This document shows, piece by piece, positions 1 through 6,168 of a stretch of DNA of 17,370 nucleotides. The stretch's first letter is position 1; every line of letters starts with the position of its first letter. Source of the DNA: Bacteroidales bacterium (GTDB lineage: Bacteria; Bacteroidota; Bacteroidia; Bacteroidales; WCHB1-69); NCBI GenBank assembly GCA_016290715.1, contig JAEEUY010000259.1, positions 1-17,370 on the forward strand. Reading direction: 5' to 3'. Position numbers and translations under genes: made by a program. The notes beneath the pieces were generated by a model. That model ran no database searches. It was not told the DNA's origin and saw nothing but the letters and a program-made list of their open reading frames with translations.

Positions 1-53
1 GTTCCCCATTATTTGTCTTCTTTCTAAATAATTCTTAAAAAGGGGAAATACTA

Positions 54-84
54 TTGACAACGGGTGAGTGAGGTTGTATATTTG
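54..84 (+). promoter_or_regulatory. Bacteroidota-type promoter of the first operon
   Basis: A TTGACA element at 54-59 is followed by TATATTTG at 77-84. This matches the TTG and TAnnTTTG elements recognised by the Bacteroidota primary sigma factor, with 20 nt between the TTG and the -7 box. Transcription would start near 88-92, downstream of the GTG at 68, so it decides that the first gene starts at the ATG at 104. Confidence 0.75.
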
Positions 85-103
85 CATCTCTAATATCGCT
101 CAG

Positions 104-913
104 ATGCTTCTAAAAAAACTTATTTGGCTCTTTTGGTTTTGTTGTCCATTATTTTTTGCGGATAAGTCGTATGCCGATACGATCTCTTCGTTCAAAGAGC
201 ACTTGGTTGTTCCTCTTTCCGATTACTATGCGTATCAACTTTCCGAGGCAAATTTGTCTGCGGCGGTTTTCGCTACGCGTTCATTTGTAAGATGCGAGCT
301 ACAAAATAGTTATTTGATGAAGGAGATGACTACCGCGAAGGCAGCAAGTGCGTTGATATACCGGCAAAATCTTTTCTCTTTGCGTTTTTCTCATTTCGGT
401 TTTTCATTGTTTGGAGAGATGAATTTGTTGATAGGCTATGCCCGTGCTTTTGGTAACAGAGTATCGATAGCTACGCAATTTCATTATCTATGGCAACATG
501 CACAAGGGCAGGAGGGGGTGCATTCGCTAACTTTTGATGTCTCGCTTTTTATGAAGTTATCTTCTAAAATGGGTTGCGGTTTTGTGGTTTATAATCCCGC
601 GAGATTAAAATATGGTATGGTTAGCGAAATACCTCTTCCAATTCATTTGCGATTTGATTTCCAATACGATATAGGAAGGAATATATTGTTGTTCGCGGCC
701 ATAGACAAAGAACTTCGTAGGGATTGGTACGTCCGGTTGGGGGCATTATATAAAATAAAGGTTTTGTTTATCGGTATGCAAGTGCAATTTCCGCGTATTG
801 TTTGTGGTATTTCCGGATGTATAGCTTGGCAGCGGTTTTTGCTTGGAGCCGATTTTCAATACACTCATCCGTTAGGATTGGTTCCGCGTTTAAAATGTCA
901 GATAATTTGGTAG
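104..913 (+). CDS. Outer-membrane beta-barrel protein (PorV/PorP-like appearance), unknown function
   Basis: This is a predicted exported protein of 269 aa. The N-terminus (MLLKKLIWLFWFCC and following) is a signal peptide: two lysines, a hydrophobic stretch, then a likely cleavage site near the Ala-Asp before DTISSF. The rest is a series of short alternating hydrophobic/aromatic strands with glycine turns. It contains an N-P-A-R-L element and a late H-P-L-G turn, and it ends in an aromatic residue (IIW), as outer-membrane barrels do. The layout recalls PorV/PorP-type barrels of the Bacteroidota, but I cannot assign a family firmly. The reading frame extends upstream to a GTG at 68, but that lies inside the promoter, so ATG 104 is preferred. 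The next gene starts 2 nt after the stop, so the two are almost certainly co-transcribed and probably act together in the outer membrane. Confidence 0.6.
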   Translation: MLLKKLIWLFWFCCPLFFADKSYADTISSFKEHLVVPLSDYYAYQLSEANLSAAVFATRSFVRCELQNSYLMKEMTTAKAASALIYRQNLFSLRFSHFGFSLFGEMNLLIGYARAFGNRVSIATQFHYLWQHAQGQEGVHSLTFDVSLFMKLSSKMGCGFVVYNPARLKYGMVSEIPLPIHLRFDFQYDIGRNILLFAAIDKELRRDWYVRLGALYKIKVLFIGMQVQFPRIVCGISGCIAWQRFLLGADFQYTHPLGLVPRLKCQIIW

Positions 914-915
914 TG

Positions 916-2961
916 ATGAAAAAACGGTGGTTTTTATGTTGTTTTTTGGGCTGTCTGTATTGGGGAGGGTGGTCGCAGGTGGATACGCTCTTTGAGGATA
1001 TGCTTATGGACAATATAGATCAAATAACGGATGATGAGAATGAAGGGGAGGTGGCGCAAGAGGAGTTGCTGGAAAGGTGGCAACAGTATGCGGAAAAGAA
1101 AATTAATCTCAATAATTTGGAGCCTGATATTGCTCATGTTTTATTACAATTAACAGATTATCAGTATTACCAATTACAATTATACATTGAAAAATATGGT
1201 GAATTGGTATCCGTAGGAGAATTGGCGGCAGTGGAGGGTTTTGACAAAGAGGACGTGGAAAGAATACGTGATAGGGTAGAAGTTGTTCCGATAAAGGGGA
1301 AGCAGAAACCATTCGCTCGCTTTTTTCAGCAATCAAGGCAAATGTTATTAGTTCGGTATGGACAAATTATGGAGAAACAAGGCGGCTATGATAAAGAAAA
1401 GGAAAATGGATATTTGGGGAATCCTTTGAAGTTATCTTTTAAATATGCGTTTCAATCCGGGGAGCACTTTTCCATGGCATTGGCGGGGGAAAAAGATCCG
1501 GGAGAACAATTTTTTAAAGGGACGCAAAAACAGGGATTTGACCATTATTCATTTTTTGTGAATATTAGTAAGATAGGTTTGTTAAGAAATTGTGTAATAG
1601 GAGATTATAGGCTTGGATTCGGGCAGGGGCTGGTATTGGGCAGTTCTTTGATGGGGCGTAAGGGCGGCGGCACCACACAGGTACGGCAGTTCTCTTCAGG
1701 AGTACAAGCAGCCGCTCCGATGAATGAAAACAATTGTTTGCGCGGTGCCGCCGTTGTCATCGGTACCCCACGTTATGCCGCAACCCTTTTTTATGGTCAT
1801 CGCTTTTTTGATGGCAAAATCATTCGTGCGTCCGGGCAACCACTTGTCTTTGATGGCTCTTTAAATGTAAATGGTTATCACAGAACCATATCGGAAATCG
1901 AACAAAAAAATCAATTACGAAACAGAATTTATGGCGCTCATCTGGAAGTTAACCATCGTGTCTTTTCTTTGGGATTGACTTGTTCAGAAACAGATTTTAT
2001 ATATCCGCGCGCCCCTGCGGATGAATTATATAAAAAGTATGATTTTTTAGGGAAACATATCTTCCATGTGGGAATAGATCACAAGTGGATTATCCGGAAA
2101 GTTGTTCTGTTCGGGGAAGCCGCTTATAGCAGCAATCAGGGATGGGGAATTTTGCAGGGGTTATTCTGTGATTTGGATCCAAGAAGCAAAGTGTCTGTTT
2201 TGTTTCGTTATTATGATAAAAAATATTGGGCATTGCAAGCGGCTCCTTTGGGCGAATCGAAGTCGCCGCAAAGCGAAGGGGGATTGTATATCACGGCAGA
2301 TTATGTAACCAGTCGGCGCACTTCGTTGAGTCTATATGCCGATTATTATTGGTTCCCATGGCTTCGGTTCAGGACGGATTCACCCACAGCCAATTTCGAC
2401 TGTGCGTTCAAATTCCAATTTACCCCTTCTCGGAAATTTTCAGGGGCCTTTAAATATCAATATAAACACAAATACCAAAATGGTAAAAATTCGGCATATT
2501 ACAATACAATTGCTTATAAAGACCGTCATGTTTTTCGGTTAACCCTACAGGAAGATCCCATTTCATGGCTGAAATTGAAAACAGAAATCAATCTGTTAAT
2601 CAATGTGATAGAAAGGCAAGCGCCCGCTTGTGGATTTCTATTCACTCAGGATTTGAATCTGACCATAGAAAAATGGAGGGGTGGCGGTAAGTTACGTTTC
2701 GCCATTTTTAATACCGATAGTTATGAAGAAAAAATCGGCTCTTATGAGCAGGATTTGCTCTATACTTTTACAGTGAATAATCATTATGGAAGAGGGGTCC
2801 GTTATTATTTGATATTATTCTATCAATATCGCTTTGTGAATTTTCAAGTGAAGTTCTCTCAAACCTATTGGGATGGGAAGAATGCCATTGGTTCGGGAAA
2901 TACTCTAATAAAGGGAAATACCAAGAGTGAATTGAAAGCGCAAATCATTTTCCATATTTAA
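916..2961 (+). CDS. Exported helix-hairpin-helix protein with C-terminal beta-barrel-like region
   Basis: This is a predicted protein of 681 aa. The start at 916 gives a signal peptide (MKKRWFLCCFLGCLYWGGWSQ, cleavage after about residue 20). The reading frame is open back to 802, but that would overlap the previous gene by over 100 nt and bury the signal peptide. Residues about 52-125 resemble the helix-hairpin-helix repeats of ComEA-like proteins: an INLNNLEPD entry, a YGELVSVGELAAVEGF turn, and a following helix. A long region rich in aromatic beta strands follows (repeated Y-Y/F-R-Y segments) and ends in IIFHI, which suggests an outer-membrane barrel. Proteins of this length with an N-terminal HhH region are common and uncharacterised in Bacteroidota. 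HhH motifs usually contact the DNA backbone, but whether this one binds DNA is not known. The preceding gene ends 2 nt upstream, and the DUF721 gene follows after 24 nt. Confidence 0.75.
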   Translation: MKKRWFLCCFLGCLYWGGWSQVDTLFEDMLMDNIDQITDDENEGEVAQEELLERWQQYAEKKINLNNLEPDIAHVLLQLTDYQYYQLQLYIEKYGELVSVGELAAVEGFDKEDVERIRDRVEVVPIKGKQKPFARFFQQSRQMLLVRYGQIMEKQGGYDKEKENGYLGNPLKLSFKYAFQSGEHFSMALAGEKDPGEQFFKGTQKQGFDHYSFFVNISKIGLLRNCVIGDYRLGFGQGLVLGSSLMGRKGGGTTQVRQFSSGVQAAAPMNENNCLRGAAVVIGTPRYAATLFYGHRFFDGKIIRASGQPLVFDGSLNVNGYHRTISEIEQKNQLRNRIYGAHLEVNHRVFSLGLTCSETDFIYPRAPADELYKKYDFLGKHIFHVGIDHKWIIRKVVLFGEAAYSSNQGWGILQGLFCDLDPRSKVSVLFRYYDKKYWALQAAPLGESKSPQSEGGLYITADYVTSRRTSLSLYADYYWFPWLRFRTDSPTANFDCAFKFQFTPSRKFSGAFKYQYKHKYQNGKNSAYYNTIAYKDRHVFRLTLQEDPISWLKLKTEINLLINVIERQAPACGFLFTQDLNLTIEKWRGGGKLRFAIFNTDSYEEKIGSYEQDLLYTFTVNNHYGRGVRYYLILFYQYRFVNFQVKFSQTYWDGKNAIGSGNTLIKGNTKSELKAQIIFHI

Positions 2962-2985
2962 AATAAAAAAGAATATTATAACGTT

Positions 2986-3297
2986 ATGAAAGCAGTCAAT
3001 TCGCGAAATAGAATCATGGAGGCGACCCCGTTTTCTGAAATTTTTCAGCAGTTTCTGCATAACAACAACCGGCAGTCGGATTACCTGGAGCGTTGTGCGA
3101 TAACTGTTTTTAAAGAGAAGCTCCCTCCCATGTTCCAACCATACATTAAAAAAATATCTTGTACAAATGGGGTCTTGTTTGTGCAGATTTCCAGCGCCGC
3201 TTGCAAATTTGATTTGATGACACAACGGACAAAGTTGATGCAACAAATCAATCAGCAATTAGGCAAAAATGTGGTGAAAGATATTCTTTTAAAGTGA
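2986..3297 (+). CDS. DUF721 / DciA-like protein
   Basis: This is a small protein of 103 aa of the DUF721 family, related to DciA, the ancestral loader of the replicative DnaB helicase. Recognisable features are the N-terminal helix (PFSEIFQQFLHNNN), the core NGVLFVQISSAACKFDLMTQR, which matches the family pattern of G-x-L-x-V-x-V-x-S with a following L-rich helix, and the C-terminal NVVKDILLK. No signal peptide is present, so the protein is cytoplasmic. A second possible start is ATG 3016 (MEATPFSEI), which would remove ten residues without touching the domain; 3016 may be the better start. It is the last gene of the three-gene operon, 24 nt after the HhH protein, and its stop overlaps the convergent aminotransferase gene by 9 nt. 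The family role comes from DciA studies in other phyla; its precise role in Bacteroidota is less clear. Confidence 0.75.
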   Translation: MKAVNSRNRIMEATPFSEIFQQFLHNNNRQSDYLERCAITVFKEKLPPMFQPYIKKISCTNGVLFVQISSAACKFDLMTQRTKLMQQINQQLGKNVVKDILLK

Positions 3298-4416
3298 TTT
3301 TTTGAGATGGGAAGTGATGTATTCCATCTGTTCTTCATCTAATTCTGTATGCATGGGCAGTGAAATCACAGATTCGCATAATGATTCTGCTACGGGGAAA
3401 TCCCCTTTGTTGCCGTTTAAGAAGGCGAACGCTTTTTGTAAATGCAACGGAATAGGGTAGTATATCATCACGGGAATTCCCGCTGTTTTCATCTTGTCAA
3501 TAAGCGACTGTCGGTCTATAGAAGGTTCCAATTTTAGTGTATATTGGTGAAAAACATGGGTGGAATAAGGCGCAACCGCAGGCGTTTGAAGGGAAGTGCA
3601 ATTCTCCAACGCTTGGTTATAATAGGTTGCTGCATTTTGCCGCGCTTGAGTATATTGCTTCAGATAAGGGAGTTTGACATTGAGTATTGCCGCTTGAATG
3701 CTATCCAAGCGGGAGTTTACGCCAATCATATCATGATGATAGCGGATGAACATCCCATGATTGGCAATGCCGCGCAATTGGGTTGCCAACGCATCGTCGT
3801 TGGTGAAAATGGCGCCGCCATCGCCATAGCACCCCAAATTTTTAGAAGGGAAAAAGGAGGTGCACCCTATCGTTCCCATTGTCCCGGCTTTTTTTTGCGA
3901 ACCATCCGAGAAAGTATATACGGCATCAATGGCCTGACAGGCATCTTCAATCACAAACAAATGGTGTTTTTGGGCTATTTGCAGGATGGGTTCCATATCT
4001 GCACATTGTCCGAAAAGATGCACAGGCACGATGGCTTTGGTACGGGGAGTGATGGCTTGCTCAATAAGACGGGGATTGATATTGAAAGTGTCGGGTTCCA
4101 CATCCACAAATACGGGTTTCAATTTCAAAAGTGCCAATACTTCAGCGGTAGCAATAAACGTAAAAGGAGTGGTAATAACCTCATCTCCCGGTTCCAAATG
4201 CAGTGCCATGAAGGCCATTTGGAGAGCATCCGTGCCGTTTCCGGTGGAGATAACGTGTTTCACTTGCAAATGGTGTGCCAAGTTTTGCTCAAATTCTTGA
4301 ACAATCGGTCCCTTTATAAAAGCAGATGAATCAATAACTTGGGCAATGGCTTGATCAATTTTTTGCTGAATGTGCAAATATTGCGTGCGAAGATCCACCA
4401 TTTGTATCTTTTTCAT
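3289..4416 (-). CDS. DegT/DnrJ/EryC1/StrS family sugar aminotransferase (WbpE/PorR-like)
   Basis: This is a PLP-dependent aminotransferase of 375 aa that would act in the cytoplasm on a keto nucleotide sugar. Visible motifs are STGNGTDALQMA near 57-69, PGDEVITTPFTFIATAE (76-92), IEDACQ with the PLP-ring Asp158, SFFPSKNLGCYGDGGAIFTN with the Schiff-base Lys192, and GVNSRLDSIQAAIL. The last two motifs are close to those of WbpE, which transfers an amino group to UDP-3-keto-GlcNAcA. In Porphyromonas gingivalis the related PorR is required for the A-LPS sugar to which T9SS cargo is attached. The neighbour starting at 4528, transcribed away from it, is such a cargo protein, which makes this role attractive but unproven. 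Length is normal for the family. The gene is divergent from the cargo gene, separated by 111 nt, and convergent with the DUF721 gene, overlapping it by 9 nt. I saw no clear promoter for it. Confidence 0.88.
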   Translation of the reverse strand: MKKIQMVDLRTQYLHIQQKIDQAIAQVIDSSAFIKGPIVQEFEQNLAHHLQVKHVISTGNGTDALQMAFMALHLEPGDEVITTPFTFIATAEVLALLKLKPVFVDVEPDTFNINPRLIEQAITPRTKAIVPVHLFGQCADMEPILQIAQKHHLFVIEDACQAIDAVYTFSDGSQKKAGTMGTIGCTSFFPSKNLGCYGDGGAIFTNDDALATQLRGIANHGMFIRYHHDMIGVNSRLDSIQAAILNVKLPYLKQYTQARQNAATYYNQALENCTSLQTPAVAPYSTHVFHQYTLKLEPSIDRQSLIDKMKTAGIPVMIYYPIPLHLQKAFAFLNGNKGDFPVAESLCESVISLPMHTELDEEQMEYITSHLKKSL

Positions 4417-4463
4417 AAAAAAATTTTAATAAAAATTAGGATAATATTTTTCGGAAAAAATAA

Positions 4464-4494
4464 CGACAATTAAAAAAAAATAGTATTTTTGTCG
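4464..4494 (+). promoter_or_regulatory. Probable promoter with overlapping inverted repeat
   Basis: A TATTTTTG -7 element lies at 4484-4491, about 37 nt before the start codon of the T9SS cargo gene. No TTG is present at the expected distance upstream. The -7 box is overlapped by the right arm of a 6-bp inverted repeat, CGACAA (4464-4469) and TTGTCG (4489-4494). The weak -33 region and the overlapping repeat could indicate dependence on an activator or control by a repressor; this is inference. Confidence 0.45.
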
Positions 4495-4527
4495 CAAAAA
4501 TTTTAGTACAAATTAAAATCTATTGTT

Positions 4528-5898
4528 ATGAAAAAAGTTTTTACATTTTTTGTTGCTTTGGCAATGGTTTTGGTTGCATTCGCACAAAAACCAAATTTCC
4601 AAGGTGTGAAATTGGATCAACCCAATGTAAATGTTGCTAAATCTAACTGGTATGGCAATATGGTTAGCAATACTTTGTCTAATATGGATGAAGGAACAAT
4701 TCTTGCACATCGTTTTGTTGCCAACGAATTGCCGGCAGGTGCTTCAATTGAAAAAATAATGTTCTATGCTTTGCTTTCTTTTGGTGAAGAAACTTTTAGT
4801 GGAGATTATAAAGTTCTGGTATATACGGGTGGTGATGGCAGTTGGTTGGAAGAGGCTACTTATACCGATGATCTTTCAGTTTGTGGTACTGTGGCATGGC
4901 AGCAAACTTATACGATGACATCTAGTGGTGATCAAATTGTGGAGTTAACACAGCCTGTTACTATCCCTGCTAATCAAGAAGTATGGATTGCTATTGAATG
5001 TATGGGTTCGTGTGCTCCTTGTTTCCAAGTTGAAGGCGAGGATGGAGTATGGTCAACCACCAGTATCTGGAAAAAATATTATAGTGACGATGAAGCATAT
5101 TCTTGGGCAGCACCTCGTTGGTGTCAAGATGATGAGTGTGAAGTTACTGCTCCAGGTGAGTGGCACTTGGCTTGTTATGTAAATGATGGTCAGGCCTACG
5201 AACCAATTAGTGATATGTATGTGTATTTCTTTGATCCTTTTATCGAAGGTCAAAATGTAATAACGGAGCAATTAATTACTGATGATTACGAATATGATTC
5301 TCTTTATGTTTGCTTCGCATACTTCAACGGTGGTCCTGACTCTGCCGAAATGGCTAAAATGCATCTGACGATGACAATAGAAGATGAAGATGTGTCTGAA
5401 CTTTGGTTGGATTGGGATTATAGCCAATATGAAAGTGTTCAAGGAAGATATGTAAAATCAGGTTTTGGTGGCATTTGGGGAAATATTGCTGAAGATGGTT
5501 TGGAAGAAGCTTTTGCTGTAGTAGGTATTGATGAATTGGCTGACTATGGTCTTTCTTACCCGTTTAATCTTTGCATGAATTTAGCATTTAATGGAAATGA
5601 TCCAGATCTTACCAATAATTCCAAATGTTTAACTTATGATAAACCAAATGGCTTGCAGGAAAATGCTAACTATTCAGTAAACGTATATCCAAATCCTGCT
5701 AACAATGTAGTTACGATTGCTAATGCAGCGGGCGCTCAAATTGATATCTATAATTTGGCTGGACAACAAGTAGCAAGCGTTGCTTCCGCTTCTGCAAACC
5801 AAGTTATTAGCGTTGCTAATCTTGCTGAAGGTTTGTATGTAATTCGCGTTGCTAACGGAAATCAAGTTTCTACAAGCAAATTGAGTGTTGTAAGATAA
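4528..5898 (+). CDS. T9SS cargo protein with C-terminal sorting domain, unknown function
   Basis: This is a secreted protein of 456 aa. Residues 1-19 form a clear signal peptide ending in AFA-Q. Residues about 382-456 form a T9SS type A sorting domain: NVYPNPANN (385-393), then the IDIYNLAGQQV strand, GLYVIRV, and a final KLSVVR. The protein would cross the inner membrane by Sec, cross the outer membrane by T9SS, and be cleaved and probably attached to surface lipopolysaccharide. The central part is strongly acidic and beta-rich, with aromatic residues and several cysteines (for example MGSCAPC and CQDDECEV) that may form disulfides; the segment VLVYTGGDGSWLEEATYTDDL looks like a jelly-roll strand pair. 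I do not recognise a catalytic domain, so it may be an adhesin or surface-layer component. Codons are dominated by T-ending forms such as GCT and GTT, consistent with high expression. It stands alone between its own promoter and terminator. Confidence 0.85.
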   Translation: MKKVFTFFVALAMVLVAFAQKPNFQGVKLDQPNVNVAKSNWYGNMVSNTLSNMDEGTILAHRFVANELPAGASIEKIMFYALLSFGEETFSGDYKVLVYTGGDGSWLEEATYTDDLSVCGTVAWQQTYTMTSSGDQIVELTQPVTIPANQEVWIAIECMGSCAPCFQVEGEDGVWSTTSIWKKYYSDDEAYSWAAPRWCQDDECEVTAPGEWHLACYVNDGQAYEPISDMYVYFFDPFIEGQNVITEQLITDDYEYDSLYVCFAYFNGGPDSAEMAKMHLTMTIEDEDVSELWLDWDYSQYESVQGRYVKSGFGGIWGNIAEDGLEEAFAVVGIDELADYGLSYPFNLCMNLAFNGNDPDLTNNSKCLTYDKPNGLQENANYSVNVYPNPANNVVTIANAAGAQIDIYNLAGQQVASVASASANQVISVANLAEGLYVIRVANGNQVSTSKLSVVR

Positions 5899-5918
5899 TT
5901 TTTAAAATCTTATATGAG

Positions 5919-5953
5919 AAAAATAGGGCGGTGGAAGTCGTCCTATTTTTTTT
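5919..5953 (+). terminator. Rho-independent terminator of the T9SS cargo gene
   Basis: AAAATAGGGCG (5920-5930) can pair with CGTCCTATTTT (5939-5949) through one G-T wobble, leaving an 8-nt loop. A run of T residues follows to 5953. It starts 21 nt after the stop codon at 5898. Confidence 0.85.
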
Positions 5954-5995
5954 ATGCAAAATTTCCAAATTGTTCACACTATATTGGGGAACGGA

Positions 5996-6023
5996 AAAAA
6001 GAAGAATCTTATTTGTTCTTTTT
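5996..6023. repeat. AT-rich inverted repeat (8-bp arms)
   Basis: AAAAAGAA (5996-6003) and TTCTTTTT (6016-6023) form an inverted repeat with a 12-nt loop. It lies between the cargo-gene terminator and the amidase promoter. The stem is nearly all A-T, so it could be a weak backup terminator or chance in AT-rich DNA. Confidence 0.35.
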
Positions 6024-6029
6024 GCGATA

Positions 6030-6056
6030 TTAAAATATTATTTATCAATATTTTAA
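6030..6056. repeat. AT-rich perfect inverted repeat (10-bp arms), possible operator
   Basis: TTAAAATATT (6030-6039) and AATATTTTAA (6047-6056) are perfect inverted copies separated by 7 nt. The repeat ends 37 nt upstream of the -33 element of the amidase promoter, a position suited to an activator or repressor site. It carries no T-tract of the terminator kind and no GC base in the arms. The half-site AATATTTTA also occurs in the palindrome at 15289-15313. Confidence 0.4.
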
Positions 6057-6092
6057 ATAGAACTTAAAAAGAGTTAAAATATGATTGAAAAC

Positions 6093-6123
6093 TTGTAATC
6101 CCTTTCTTCCGGGTGTATCTTTG
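6093..6123 (+). promoter_or_regulatory. Bacteroidota-type promoter of the secreted amidase gene
   Basis: TTG at 6093-6095 and TATCTTTG at 6116-6123 are separated by 20 nt, a full match to the consensus. Transcription would start near 6128-6132. This lies downstream of the TTG at 6085 that opens the reading frame, and it supports the ATG at 6169 as the true start. Confidence 0.75.
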
Positions 6124-6168
6124 TCTGTCAAAAAACTCAAAATACTCATTATCTCAAAAGTTGTTATT

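Noticed and set aside
2..47. TTCCCC (2-7) and GGGGAA (42-47) as a hairpin upstream of the first promoter
   Set aside because: The arms are only 6 bp with a 34-nt loop and no further pairing; it is likely chance.
68..103. GTG at 68 as the start of the first gene
   Set aside because: It lies within the promoter, upstream of the expected transcription start, and it would place charged and polar residues before the signal peptide.
3544..4329. Long plus-strand reading frame (261 codons) opposite the aminotransferase gene
   Set aside because: The minus-strand frame carries a full set of aminotransferase motifs. The plus-strand translation has no domain pattern and is a mirror of that coding sequence.
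3289..4416. Recent transfer of the aminotransferase gene because it is alone on the minus strand
   Set aside because: No repeats, transposase remnants or clear compositional break surround it, so strand orientation alone is not evidence.
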